Below are positions 28,756 to 37,124 of a stretch of DNA of 64,000 nucleotides, in pieces. A program made the translations under genes and the position numbers. Source of the DNA: Pseudorhizobium xiangyangii (GTDB lineage Bacteria; Pseudomonadota; Alphaproteobacteria; Rhizobiales; Rhizobiaceae). How positions within the stretch are numbered: position 1 is the first letter of the stretch; every line of letters starts with the position of its first letter. Below the pieces are notes generated by a model, which was not told the origin of the DNA, did not search any database, and was given only the letters and a program-made list of their open reading frames with translations. The stretch is from assembly GCF_020531965.1 (NCBI RefSeq), contig NZ_JAJAWH010000006.1, positions 124,001 to 188,000 on the forward strand, given 5' to 3'.

Positions 28756-28893
28756 CGGAAATTTTGCGGTGGGGACTGGTCAACAAGACAATCGCCATGT
28801 ATAAGCCGGCCAAATTTCCGAGATAGAGACATGTCCAGTTCGGCTAGAGTTCCGGCCGGGGATCATGTTTTGCACGAAAGTGGAGTAACGAAA

Positions 28894-29079
28894 ATGGCTG
28901 TACCGAAGAGAAAAACGAGCCCGTCGAAACGCGGTATGCGCCGTTCGGCTGATGCGCTGAAGGCTTCGACCTACGTTGAAGACAAGAACTCCGGCGAACT
29001 GCGCCGCCCGCACCACATCGACCTGAAGACGGGGATGTATCGCGGTCGTCAGGTTCTGACGCCGAAGGAAAGCGCATAA
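28894..29079 (+). CDS. rpmF: 50S ribosomal protein L32
   Basis: The 61-residue basic protein begins [18 protein letters not shown] and ends [11 protein letters not shown], the usual L32 sequence of alphaproteobacteria. GTGGAG lies at good distance before the ATG; an upstream in-frame ATG at 28831 would add an unrelated leader. It has its own bidirectional terminator shared with phaR. The zinc-binding cysteines seen in some other L32 proteins are absent, as is normal in this group. Confidence 0.96.
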   Translation: MAVPKRKTSPSKRGMRRSADALKASTYVEDKNSGELRRPHHIDLKTGMYRGRQVLTPKESA

Positions 29080-29098
29080 TCGCTTCCAATATCTGAAC

Positions 29099-29126
29099 AA
29101 AAAAGGCCGGGAAACCGGCCTTTTTT
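29099..29126. terminator. Bidirectional terminator between rpmF and phaR
   Basis: A GGCCGG-GAAA-CCGGCC hairpin (29105-29120) is flanked by an A-run on the left and six Ts on the right, serving both convergent genes. Confidence 0.93.
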
Positions 29127-29145
29127 GTTGCCTGGCGAAGAGACG

Positions 29146-29721
29146 TCAGAGAGAATCCAGTCTGCTCTGCAGGCTGCGTAGCTGTTCCTTCAGGTCTTCG
29201 ATGTCCTTGGAGTCTGACTTCTTCGAGGGAGGAGCGGCCTGCTGCGCCCCGAATGGCGAGAACATCTGCATCGCCTGACGGAAAACCTCCGTGTTGCGCC
29301 GAACCTGCTCTTCCATCAATTGTATTGGCGCTTGCAGGTTCTTCGTCAGAGGTGTCTCGCCCAATGCCCGCGTCATCTGCTCGCGCATCTGTGCCTGCTG
29401 TTCACTGAACGAATGCATCGAGTGTTCGAGGAAGGTCGGCACGACCATCTGCATCTGATCTCCGTAGTAGGAGATGAGCTGGCGCAGGAACGAGATCGGA
29501 AGCAGAGTGTTTCCCGTTTTTGACTCCTGCTCGAAGATGATCTGCGTCAGTACCGAATGGGTGATGTCCTCTCCGGTTTTTGCGTCCTGGACGATAAATT
29601 CCTCGCCCTTCTTCACCATCTTCGCCAGATCCTCCAACGTCACATACGTGCTCGTGCCCGTATTATAAAGCCGTCGGTTGGCATACTTCTTGATGACGAT
29701 TTCGCCTTCGTTTTTGGCCAT
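29146..29721 (-). CDS. phaR: Polyhydroxyalkanoate synthesis repressor PhaR
   Basis: The 191-residue protein has the N-terminal PHB/PHA accumulation regulator DNA-binding domain (KKYANRRLYNTGTSTYVTLE near residue 11) and the adjacent accumulation-regulator domain, then a Gln/Met-rich helical region and a C-terminal coiled coil of about 25 residues (DIEDLKEQLRSLQSRL). PhaR (AniA in Sinorhizobium) senses polyhydroxybutyrate by binding it and represses phasin and related genes. It is divergent from the phaA-phaB operon, with a nested palindrome in the shared intergenic region that might be its operator. Confidence 0.95.
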   Translation of the reverse strand: MAKNEGEIVIKKYANRRLYNTGTSTYVTLEDLAKMVKKGEEFIVQDAKTGEDITHSVLTQIIFEQESKTGNTLLPISFLRQLISYYGDQMQMVVPTFLEHSMHSFSEQQAQMREQMTRALGETPLTKNLQAPIQLMEEQVRRNTEVFRQAMQMFSPFGAQQAAPPSKKSDSKDIEDLKEQLRSLQSRLDSL

Positions 29722-29811
29722 TTTTTGCCTCCTCGCCTCGTCCCTTGGTTATCGGACCGGGCTCTCCCACCCGAAATGTAAGCTTAAACAGGAGCGGCTG
29801 ACAATGGAATT

Positions 29812-29858
29812 TTGTGCGGCGCGGTGTGAGCATATACCGCGCAGCAAAAGCCGCACAA
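29812..29858. promoter_or_regulatory. Nested inverted repeats in the phaR-phaA intergenic region
   Basis: The outer arms TTGTGCGGC (29812-29820) and GCCGCACAA (29850-29858) are perfect. Inside lie GCGCGGT (29819-29825) and ACCGCGC (29836-29842), also perfect. The element is placed to serve either divergent gene. TGC/GCA-type half-sites are reported for PhaR in other bacteria, so autoregulation is a reasonable guess, but a transcribed hairpin is also possible. Confidence 0.45.
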
Positions 29859-29952
29859 TGCAGGTCTCTAAAAAAGCTAATGCTTAGGTGGTTTGACTTC
29901 GGTCACAAGCTTTGCCAGTCTTTTAGAAAATACGAATAGCGAGGAGACATCA

Positions 29953-31134
29953 GTGCCCAATCCTTCGATTGTAATCGCCTCTGCCGCACGAACGGCGGTC
30001 GGATCGTTCAACGGCTCCTTTGCCAATGTGCCTGCTCACGATTTGGGAGCTGCGGCGATCGAAGGCGCCTTGTCTCGCGCCGGTGTCGATGCAGGTGAGG
30101 TGGACGAGGTTATTCTCGGGCAGGTGCTTTCGGCCGGTGAAGGGCAGAACCCGGCCCGCCAGGCGGCGATGAAGGCCGGCATTCCTCAGGAAGCGACGGC
30201 GTGGGGCGTCAACCAGCTCTGCGGATCGGGTCTGCGTGCGGTTGCAATCGGCATGCAGCAGATTGCGCTCGGCGATGCGCGGATAGTGGTTGCCGGCGGC
30301 CAGGAATCCATGTCCATGGCGCCGCACTGCGCCCATCTTCGCGGAGGGGTAAAGATGGGCGACATGAAGATGATCGATACGATGATCAAGGACGGTTTGA
30401 CCGATGCTTTCCATGGCTATCACATGGGCATCACGGCCGAGAATGTGGCGCGGCAGTACCAGCTGTCGCGCGATGAGCAGGACCAATTCGCTGTGCAGTC
30501 CCAGAACAAGGCCGAGGCTGCCCAAGCAGCCGGGCGCTTCAGGGACGAAATCGTGCCTTACGTGGTGAAAGGCCGGAAAGGCGACGTGACTGTGGATTCC
30601 GACGAGTATATCCGCGTCGGCGCGACCCTGGACAGCATGACCAAGCTGCGTCCTGCCTTCGACAAGGAAGGTACCGTGACGGCCGGCAATGCATCGGGCA
30701 TCAATGATGGTGCTGCGGCGGCGGTCCTGATGACGGAAGAAGAGGCGGTGCGCCGTGGGATTACTCCGTTGGTGCGGATCGTGTCCTGGGCAACGGCCGG
30801 CGTCGATCCGCAAATCATGGGAACGGGGCCTATCCCGGCGTCGAGAAAGGCGCTTGAGAAGGCGGGCTGGAGGCCGGCAGACCTTGACCTCGTCGAAGCG
30901 AACGAAGCCTTTGCCGCCCAGGCCTGTGCCGTAAACAAGGAACTTGGATGGGACCCGTCCATCGTGAATGTCAACGGTGGCGCCATTGCCATCGGCCATC
31001 CGATTGGGGCTTCCGGCGCTCGAATCCTGAATACGCTTGTCTTCGAGATGAAGCGGCGCGGCGCGAAGAAGGGGCTGGCGACGCTCTGCATCGGTGGCGG
31101 AATGGGCGTTGCCATGTGCGTGGAGGCGATGTGA
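29953..31134 (+). CDS. phaA: Acetyl-CoA C-acetyltransferase (beta-ketothiolase) PhaA
   Basis: The 393-residue thiolase has the nucleophilic cysteine in [11 protein letters not shown] near residue 90, [14 protein letters not shown] with the catalytic His near 349, and the second cysteine in CIGGGMG near 379. It condenses two acetyl-CoA to acetoacetyl-CoA, the first step of polyhydroxybutyrate synthesis. The GTG at 29953 is preceded by GAGGAGA and gives the normal [17 protein letters not shown] start; a TTG 60 bases upstream lacks such a site. phaB follows 106 bases downstream. Confidence 0.96.
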   Translation: MPNPSIVIASAARTAVGSFNGSFANVPAHDLGAAAIEGALSRAGVDAGEVDEVILGQVLSAGEGQNPARQAAMKAGIPQEATAWGVNQLCGSGLRAVAIGMQQIALGDARIVVAGGQESMSMAPHCAHLRGGVKMGDMKMIDTMIKDGLTDAFHGYHMGITAENVARQYQLSRDEQDQFAVQSQNKAEAAQAAGRFRDEIVPYVVKGRKGDVTVDSDEYIRVGATLDSMTKLRPAFDKEGTVTAGNASGINDGAAAAVLMTEEEAVRRGITPLVRIVSWATAGVDPQIMGTGPIPASRKALEKAGWRPADLDLVEANEAFAAQACAVNKELGWDPSIVNVNGGAIAIGHPIGASGARILNTLVFEMKRRGAKKGLATLCIGGGMGVAMCVEAM

Positions 31135-31240
31135 GGACGTAAAGTCGCTGCCTCAGCGCGAGGCAGTGGCCGTCTTCCTTGAATGCCGCCGCGCGGGCGA
31201 TCGCGATCGGCCAGTGTAAATGCAAGGAAGGGGAGGTCTC

Positions 31241-31966
31241 ATGAGCAGGGTTGCATTGGTTACTGGTGGCACGCGCGGCATCGGCGCGGCAATTTCCATA
31301 GCTCTCGGCGCGGCTGGTTACCGTGTCGCGGCCAATTTCGCCGGAAACGAGGAGAGGGCACGATCCTTCGGCGAGGAAACCGGCATTCCCGTCTTCAAAT
31401 GGGATGTCTCCAGCTACCAGGCCTGCGCCGAGGGGGTTGCCCGGATAGAGGCTGAACTTGGCCCTGTCGAGGTCCTCGTGAACAACGCGGGCATTACCCG
31501 GGACGCCATGTTTCACAAGATGACGCCGGATCAGTGGAATGAAGTCATCGCGACCAACCTGACCGGCCTCTTCAATACCACCCATAACGTCTGGGCGGGC
31601 ATGCGTGACCGGAATTTCGGGCGCATCATCAACATCTCGTCGATTAATGGTCAGAAGGGGCAGATGGGCCAGGTCAACTATTCTGCCGCCAAGGCGGGCG
31701 ACCTCGGCTTCACCAAGGCACTGGCGCAGGAGGGTGCCGCCAAGAACATCACGGTCAACGCCATATGCCCAGGTTACATCGCCACGGAAATGGTGAAGGC
31801 AATTCCGGAGACTGTCCTGAAGGAACGTATCATTCCCCAGATACCGGTTGGTCGCTTGGGAGAGCCGGAGGAGATTGCGAGATGCGTAGTGTTCCTGGCC
31901 TCCGACGATGCCGGATTCATTACTGGCTCGACGATGACGGCAAACGGTGGCCAGCACTTCGTGTGA
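31241..31966 (+). CDS. phaB: Acetoacetyl-CoA reductase PhaB
   Basis: This 241-residue short-chain dehydrogenase has the NADPH-binding TGGTRGIG near residue 8, NNAGITRD near 84 and the catalytic Ser plus YSAAK (Tyr near 147, Lys near 151). PhaB reduces acetoacetyl-CoA to (R)-3-hydroxybutyryl-CoA, the monomer for PHB synthase. The FNTTHNVWAGM segment is typical of PhaB rather than FabG. A GGAAGGGGAGG site precedes the ATG. PHB synthase itself (phaC) is not in the window. Confidence 0.96.
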   Translation: MSRVALVTGGTRGIGAAISIALGAAGYRVAANFAGNEERARSFGEETGIPVFKWDVSSYQACAEGVARIEAELGPVEVLVNNAGITRDAMFHKMTPDQWNEVIATNLTGLFNTTHNVWAGMRDRNFGRIINISSINGQKGQMGQVNYSAAKAGDLGFTKALAQEGAAKNITVNAICPGYIATEMVKAIPETVLKERIIPQIPVGRLGEPEEIARCVVFLASDDAGFITGSTMTANGGQHFV

Positions 31967-32000
31967 GCCTGTCTTTGTTCGCCGCTTCACACTAGAACAA

Positions 32001-32035
32001 AAAAATGGCGCCGGCAGAATCGGCGCCATTTTTCG
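32001..32035. terminator. Bidirectional terminator after phaB
   Basis: ATGGCGCCG (32006-32014) pairs with CGGCGCCAT (32022-32030), with an A-run before and a T-run after. It separates phaB from the convergent small lipoprotein gene. Confidence 0.92.
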
Positions 32036-32049
32036 TCATAGATGGATGC

Positions 32050-32304
32050 TTAGCGGCAACGCGCTTCGTAAGTCCGGCCATAACGGTCGCGATAGACGCA
32101 GTAGCCGGAACGTTCCTGAGAGGCGCCGACCAGGGCACCCACTGCGCCGCCTGCTACGGCGCCAACAGCGGCACCACCCCAGCTGTTCGTTGCGACTCCG
32201 CCGATGACCGCGCCGGTGCCGGCGCCGATGGCAGTGCCGCGCTCGGTAGAGGTGCAGGATGCGAGAGAGCCGATAAGGGCTGCGGCGAGCAAGATCTTCT
32301 TCAT
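32050..32304 (-). CDS. Small glycine-zipper lipoprotein
   Basis: The 84-residue protein starts MKKILLAAALIGSLASC with a lipobox cysteine at residue 17, followed by a Gly/Ala-rich zipper (about 22-65, GTGAVIGGVA and GGAVGALVG) and a short C-terminal segment with two cysteines (YCVYRDRYGRTYEARCR). It is probably an outer-membrane lipoprotein that oligomerises through the zipper; 17-kDa-antigen-like small proteins look similar. GGAAGGAAG is a strong ribosome-binding site. The function is unknown. It is the last gene before the convergent phaB and may be co-transcribed with the DUF3309 gene 33 bases upstream. Confidence 0.8.
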   Translation of the reverse strand: MKKILLAAALIGSLASCTSTERGTAIGAGTGAVIGGVATNSWGGAAVGAVAGGAVGALVGASQERSGYCVYRDRYGRTYEARCR

Positions 32305-32337
32305 GTTTCTTCCTTCCCGTTTAGATGAGCGTTTTAT

Positions 32338-32493
32338 TTATATCCTGCCCATGAGCAGGAGTATGATGACGATAACAAGGACGAGTCCCAGGCCTCCTGA
32401 TGGTCCGTATCCCCAACTGCGGCTGTGACCCCAATTTGGCAGGGCGCCGATCAGCAACAGTATGAGTATGACCAGCAACACCGTTCCGAGCAT
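32338..32493 (-). CDS. DUF3309 small membrane protein (51 residues)
   Basis: MLGTVLLVILILLLIGALPN is a hydrophobic helix, followed by a polar HSRSWGYGPSGG turn and a second helix GLGLVLVIVIILLLMGRI. This two-helix hairpin with the central W-GYGPSGG motif is the DUF3309 family, common in proteobacteria and often stress-induced. GGAG lies at good distance before the ATG. A perfect EcfG-type promoter (32534-32558) points at this gene with a predicted leader of about 35 bases, so general-stress control is likely. Its molecular function is unknown. Confidence 0.85.
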   Translation of the reverse strand: MLGTVLLVILILLLIGALPNWGHSRSWGYGPSGGLGLVLVIVIILLLMGRI

Positions 32494-32533
32494 ATGTGTT
32501 CTCCGATCCATGATCTGCCAGAATGCGGGAACA

Positions 32534-32558
32534 AACGCATTTTCTACCGTTTTGTTCC
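32534..32558 (-). promoter_or_regulatory. EcfG (RpoE2)-type stress promoter for the DUF3309 gene
   Basis: On the minus strand GGAAC (32558-32554), a 16-base spacer and CGTT (32537-32534) exactly match the alphaproteobacterial general-stress consensus. The start codon of the DUF3309 gene is about 40 bases downstream of the -10 element. Confidence 0.72.
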
Positions 32559-32630
32559 AAGGGTGCAATGGTGAACAGGTCACCAAACCAAACTACATGA
32601 TCAAGCAGCGAGGCCGGGCTGTGTGAGGAG

Positions 32631-32686
32631 AACAAACGGGCACCGTCCGGAGTCAGCGATTCGTCGCTGATTCGTTCCGGTTTGTT
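32631..32686. repeat. Nested hairpin with UUCG tetraloop
   Basis: Outer arms AACAAAC (32631-32637) and GTTTGTT (32680-32686) enclose CGG/CCG (32648-32650, 32677-32679) and an inner perfect 7-bp stem TCAGCGA/TCGCTGA (32653-32659, 32664-32670) capped by TTCG. The element could be part of a small RNA or a 5' leader of the helicase gene. No T-tract follows, so it is not an obvious terminator. Confidence 0.5.
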
Positions 32687-32834
32687 CCTGGGTCAGGTGA
32701 CTTGGGAGAAATAGTGGGAGAAGCCTGAAAATCCCTTGTTATTCACGGTTCAGATAGCCATTTCTGTCCTGTCGCCGCCTTACGACCGGTCGGCGAGTAG
32801 TTGTTGTGCGGATCAGATTTTGAATTTCCAACCG

Positions 32835-35800
32835 ATGATGCTTAGTGGACGTGGCGTGACTGCCGTCCTCGGCCCCACAAACACCGGAAAGACGCACTAT
32901 GCCATCGAGCGCATGGTGGCCCATGGCAGCGGTGTCATTGGCCTGCCGCTGCGGCTTCTGGCGCGCGAAGTCTATACTCGGGTCGTGGAAAAGGTCGGGA
33001 TCGCCCACGTTGCGTTGATCACGGGTGAGGAAAAAATCGCGCCGCCCGGCGCTCGCTTTTCTGTCTGCACGGTCGAGGCCATGCCGAGGGAGACCAAGGC
33101 GGCGTTCGTGGCGATCGACGAGGTACAGCTCGCGGCAGATCTGGAACGCGGTCACATATTCACGGATCGGATACTGCATCTGCGCGGTCGGGAGGAGACC
33201 TTGCTTCTCGGCGCCGGCACCATGCGGCCGATCCTGGAGCGCATTCTTCCCGGCATTACGGTCATCGAGCGCCCCCGGCTGTCACAACTGTTCTATTCCG
33301 GGCAGAAGAAGATCACGCGCCTGCCGCAGTGCACTGCTATCGTCGCGTTTTCCACGGAAGAAGTTTATGCGATCGCCGAGCTGATCCGTCGGCAGCGTGG
33401 TGGCGCCGCCGTTGTTCTCGGCGCGCTCAGCCCGCGTACGCGCAATGCCCAGGTCGGCCTCTATCAGGAAGGCGACGTCGAATATCTGGTTGCGACGGAC
33501 GCGATCGGCATGGGGCTCAATCTCGATGTCGACCATGTGGCCTTCGCACAGGATCGCAAATTCGATGGTTTCCAGTTCCGCCACCTCAACCCTGCGGAGA
33601 TGGGCCAGATCGCCGGCCGCGCGGGCCGCCATGTCCGCGACGGGACATTTGGCGTCACTGGGCAAGTCCAGCCGCTGGACGACGAACTTGTGGAGCGCAT
33701 CGAGAGTCACGAGTTTGACGTGGTGAAGGTACTTCAATGGCGATCGAAGTCGATGGACTTTTCGTCGATCCGAAACCTGCGGGCGAGCCTGGAGGTGGCC
33801 CCCACCGTTCCCGGCCTCACAAGGGCATTACCCGCAACAGATAGCCAGGCGCTCGAGCATCTTTCCCGCTACCCGGAAATCATCGATACGGCGACAACAC
33901 CGGCGCGCGTCGAAAAACTCTGGGAGGCTTGCGCCTTACCGGATTACAGGCGGATTGCGCCGGCTCAGCATGCTGACCTTATTTCGACGCTTTTCTCCGA
34001 TCTGGTACGACACGGGACGGTGAACGAAGATTTCATGGCAGAGCAGGTGAAGCGTGCTGACCGCACCGATGGCGAAATCGATACGCTCTCGGCGCGGATT
34101 GCGCAAATCCGGACTTGGACGTATGTGTCTAACCGCCCCGGCTGGCTGGCTGATCCGACACACTGGCAAGAAAAGACCAGGGAAATCGAGGACAGGCTGT
34201 CGGACGCCCTACATGAACGGTTGACGAAACGCTTTGTTGATCGCAGGACATCTGTGCTCATGAAGCGCCTGAGAGAGAATGCAATGCTGGAAGCAGAAAT
34301 CAGTGTGAATGGTGATGTCTTCGTGGAGGGTCACCACGTCGGACAGTTGGCAGGGTTCCGGTTTACGCCGGTCTCTGGGGCTGAGGGGCCCGATGCGAAG
34401 GCTGTCCAGACAGCAGCGCAAAAGGCTCTGGCGCTCGAATTTGAAGCGCGCGCTGCGCGTCTTTATGCGGCGGGCAACAGCGATCTCGCCATCGGATCGG
34501 ATGGTTGCGTGCGATGGCTCGGCGATCCTGTCGCCCGGCTAGCACCTAGCGACCATGTCATGCGCCCGCGAGTTATCCTTCTTGCCGACGAGCAACTTGC
34601 CGGCAATGCGCGCGAGCATGTTGTGGCCCGGATCGAGCGGTTCGTAAATCATCATACCGCCACAGTGCTGAAACCGCTCGATGATCTTTCGCGCGCCGAA
34701 GACCTGCAGGGCTTGGCCAAGGGACTTGCCTTCCAGCTGGTGGAAAATCTCGGTGTCATGTTCCGTCGGGACGTCGCCGACGACGTCAAGTCGCTGGATC
34801 AGGATGCGCGCGCCTCGATGCGCCGCTACGGCATTCGGTTTGGCGCTTATCACGTCTTCATGCCCGCTTTGCTGAAGCCGGCGCCGGCTGAACTGATTAC
34901 CTTGCTCTGGGCTCTGAAAAATGACGGCCTGGATAAGCCCGGCTACGGAGAGTTGATCCCGGCACTCGCAGCCGGTCGCACGTCGGTCGTTGCGGATCCA
35001 ACCTTCGAGCGCACGTTCTACAAGCTTGCGGGTTTCCGGTTCCTCGGTAAACGTGCGGTGCGCGTCGATATCCTCGAGCGCCTCGCTGACCTGATCCGGC
35101 CTCTCCTGCAGTGGAAGCCCGGCGCGTCGCCGCGCCCCGAGGGCGCCTACGACGGACGTCGTTTCGTTGCGACGACGTCGATGCTTTCTATTCTCGGAGC
35201 AACTCCCGATGACATGGAAGAAATCCTCAAGGGTCTGGGCTACCGCGCGGATGTCGTGACGGCGGAGGAAGCGGCAGCTGTCCTTTCGGCTCAGCAGCCT
35301 GGGATTGCCACCGAAGCATCGGCTCCAGAAGAGACGACGACAGAAGAAGGTCAGATCGACGGTGCCGCAAGCGATGGTGAGGACGCGATAGTGTCCGAAC
35401 CTGCGCCAGTGGCTGATGAGCAGCCGCCGGTGGCCTCGGTTGAGGCTGCAGAGGGCGTTTCCGAAGAGGACTTGGCAACCGCGGTGACGGCCGAAGCCGA
35501 GGCGCCCAAGCCGGTTCTTCTGTGGCGTCCTGCTGGCCGTAATGAAAACCAGCGTGGCGGTCGCCCCCAACAGGGCGAACGTCGCCACGGTGCACGCAGC
35601 GAGAACCGCGGCCAAGGCGAGCGGGAAGCGCGCGAAGGTGCTCGGCCGGATCGAGAAAATCGTCGACCAGGCGGCAAACCGGAGCGCTCGAACCGTGGCG
35701 ACAGGCAGGACAGGCCGGACCGCGGCAAACCGTCGCAGCCAGCACGCTTCGAAGCAAAGCCACCCCGCAAGGAGAAGCCGGTGGATCCTGATTCACCCTT

Positions 35801-35840
35801 CGCCAAGCTCGCTGCGCTGAAGGAACAAATGAAGAAGTAG
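32835..35840 (+). CDS. SUV3/DEAD-like ATP-dependent RNA helicase with long disordered tail
   Basis: About 1001 residues. The N-terminal half is a superfamily 2 helicase related to mitochondrial SUV3: GPTNTGKTHYAIERM (Walker A) near residue 12, IDEVQLAAD (DEAD-box equivalent) near 94, VATDAIGMGLN near 218 and QIAGRAGRH near 258. A large alpha-helical middle follows. The last 180 residues are low complexity, first acidic and Ala/Glu-rich, then Arg/Gly/Asp-rich (for example RPGGKPERSNRGDRQDRPDR), a likely RNA-binding tail. It probably unwinds structured RNA. The ATG at 32835 or 32838 is chosen because the Walker A follows at once; a TTG at 32736 is possible. An S4 RNA-binding gene follows after 2 bases. 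Confidence 0.88.
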   Translation: MMLSGRGVTAVLGPTNTGKTHYAIERMVAHGSGVIGLPLRLLAREVYTRVVEKVGIAHVALITGEEKIAPPGARFSVCTVEAMPRETKAAFVAIDEVQLAADLERGHIFTDRILHLRGREETLLLGAGTMRPILERILPGITVIERPRLSQLFYSGQKKITRLPQCTAIVAFSTEEVYAIAELIRRQRGGAAVVLGALSPRTRNAQVGLYQEGDVEYLVATDAIGMGLNLDVDHVAFAQDRKFDGFQFRHLNPAEMGQIAGRAGRHVRDGTFGVTGQVQPLDDELVERIESHEFDVVKVLQWRSKSMDFSSIRNLRASLEVAPTVPGLTRALPATDSQALEHLSRYPEIIDTATTPARVEKLWEACALPDYRRIAPAQHADLISTLFSDLVRHGTVNEDFMAEQVKRADRTDGEIDTLSARIAQIRTWTYVSNRPGWLADPTHWQEKTREIEDRLSDALHERLTKRFVDRRTSVLMKRLRENAMLEAEISVNGDVFVEGHHVGQLAGFRFTPVSGAEGPDAKAVQTAAQKALALEFEARAARLYAAGNSDLAIGSDGCVRWLGDPVARLAPSDHVMRPRVILLADEQLAGNAREHVVARIERFVNHHTATVLKPLDDLSRAEDLQGLAKGLAFQLVENLGVMFRRDVADDVKSLDQDARASMRRYGIRFGAYHVFMPALLKPAPAELITLLWALKNDGLDKPGYGELIPALAAGRTSVVADPTFERTFYKLAGFRFLGKRAVRVDILERLADLIRPLLQWKPGASPRPEGAYDGRRFVATTSMLSILGATPDDMEEILKGLGYRADVVTAEEAAAVLSAQQPGIATEASAPEETTTEEGQIDGAASDGEDAIVSEPAPVADEQPPVASVEAAEGVSEEDLATAVTAEAEAPKPVLLWRPAGRNENQRGGRPQQGERRHGARSENRGQGEREAREGARPDRENRRPGGKPERSNRGDRQDRPDRGKPSQPARFEAKPPRKEKPVDPDSPFAKLAALKEQMKK

Positions 35841-35842
35841 CC

Positions 35843-36190
35843 ATGGTGGACAAGGAAGAGTCACATGACGGTTCGCCTCAGCGCATCGACAAGTGGCTCT
35901 TCTTTAGCCGGATGGTGAAATCGCGTGCCGTTGCGCAATCGCTGATCGCCTCGGGGGGCGTAACGATCAACGGGCAGCTCGCCGAGCATTCAAGTGAGAT
36001 GGTTCGATCGGGTGACAAGATCGGGATTGCGCTTGAGCGTCGCGACCTCCTGCTTGTGGTTCGCGGTCCCGGGATTCGTCGCGGCCCTTTCGAAGAAGCC
36101 TGCCGGCTGTACCAGGACATTTCCGAGACCCTTGGAGAGAAGAGGCGACTGACGCCCTTCGAACGTGCTCAAAGGCGGCTAAAGCCCTGA
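35843..36190 (+). CDS. S4 domain RNA-binding protein (HslR-like)
   Basis: The 115-residue protein begins with an S4 domain: RIDKWLFFSRMVKSRAVAQS (about residues 12-31), GGVTINGQ and a basic C-terminal tail (EKRRLTPFERAQRRLKP). HslR-type proteins bind ribosomal RNA and, in E. coli, rescue 50S subunits with stalled nascent chains after heat stress. Its start is only 2 bases after the helicase stop, so the two are translationally linked and probably work on the same RNA process. Confidence 0.88.
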   Translation: MVDKEESHDGSPQRIDKWLFFSRMVKSRAVAQSLIASGGVTINGQLAEHSSEMVRSGDKIGIALERRDLLLVVRGPGIRRGPFEEACRLYQDISETLGEKRRLTPFERAQRRLKP

Positions 36191-36409
36191 CGCTCGTAGT
36201 GTCGCGATGGCCAACGCGTCGAGAATAATGCTCTTCATCCAGCCATTTTGATGGAAGGTTTATCCTTGCTAAGTGTAAGGAAAGGCTCTACCTCACAGAC
36301 AAAAGCGTAAGGCGTGTATCGAGCCATAAGCCGATACACCGCGCCTGCGCCGCCGGTTTCCCACCCTCCCAGCGCGAGACCGGATCGACGGTGGTTTCTG
36401 GAGTGCCGC

Positions 36410-36748
36410 ATGACTTATGTCGTGACTGACAACTGTGTTCGTTGCAAGTATACGGATTGCGTCGAAGTATGTCCGGTGGACTGTTTCTACGAGGGAGAGA
36501 ACTTCCTTGTAATCCATCCTGACGAATGCATCGACTGCGGTGTTTGCGAGCCGGAATGTCCGGCTGAGGCGATCAAGCCGGATACCGAACCGGGTCTCGA
36601 CAAGTGGCTGAAGGTCAATGCCGACTATGCGCAGGTCTGGCCGAATATCACCATCAAAAAGGATCCGATGCCGGAGGCAAAGGAGATGGATGGTGTCGCA
36701 GGAAAGTTCGAGCAGTTCTTCTCGGCCGAACCGGGTAGCGGAGACTGA
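36410..36748 (+). CDS. fdxA: 7Fe (3Fe-4S/4Fe-4S) ferredoxin FdxA
   Basis: The 112-residue protein starts [20 protein letters not shown] and has the cysteine pattern of seven-iron ferredoxins: CxxCx4CxxxCP in the first cluster region and [12 protein letters not shown] in the second, then a C-terminal extension (about residues 60-112) typical of the FdxA group. It carries electrons in the cytoplasm; the partner is unknown. GGAG lies 6 bases before the ATG. It has its own 219-base upstream gap, so it is probably monocistronic. Confidence 0.94.
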   Translation: MTYVVTDNCVRCKYTDCVEVCPVDCFYEGENFLVIHPDECIDCGVCEPECPAEAIKPDTEPGLDKWLKVNADYAQVWPNITIKKDPMPEAKEMDGVAGKFEQFFSAEPGSGD

Positions 36749-37124
36749 TCAGGTCGATCGTTAAAAGTTGTCATCAGAACGGCTGTTTGCCTATCTGATG
36801 TGCAATTGATCATTGTCCTCGATTCGCTGTGCATAAAGCAAATTATTGATTTCGGCACTTTTTTGTGGTAGACAACAAGAACTGTTCCACAAGGCGGCAC
36901 GCGCGTGCCCAAAAAACATCTCGAAAGCAATAGGTCGTTTAAGCGCGGTCTCCGTGACATCACAGTGATCTATGTGTCGTCGCCATTCGCGATGGAGTTG
37001 TTTTTTCGCGCACGTTAGTCGGACCAGTATCGAGTGACCTGACGGTTTTCCCCCGTCTCATCCGGGCCTGCCTGACCCGGCCCCGGTAGTGCACCGGGTG
37101 CGTACAAGGGAGTTTGTTAGACGA
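36749..37124. other. 376-base intergenic region between fdxA and carD
   Basis: No gene is credible here. The region contains a perfect 14-bp palindrome (36896-36909), a short hairpin ending in a T-run near 37005-37015 and GC-rich repeated CCGGG/CCCGG stems near 37060-37100 just before carD, which suggests a structured leader RNA. Confidence 0.4.
36896..36909. repeat. Perfect 14-bp palindrome GGCACGCGCGTGCC
   Basis: The self-complementary sequence has no spacer, so it is more likely a protein-binding site than an RNA hairpin. It lies about 215 bases before carD. No known operator is recognised. Confidence 0.4.

Larger units (their letters stand above)
32494..32834. other. 341-base intergenic region between DUF3309 and helicase genes
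   Basis: This divergent gap holds a minus-strand EcfG promoter (32534-32558), a nested UUCG-capped hairpin (32631-32686) and the promoter region of the helicase gene. I see no credible extra protein-coding gene. Confidence 0.5.

Noticed and set aside
32528-32551. A possible plus-strand EcfG promoter GGAAC followed by CGTT
   Set aside because: The spacer is only 15 bases, outside the 16-17 consensus, and the overlapping minus-strand match is perfect.
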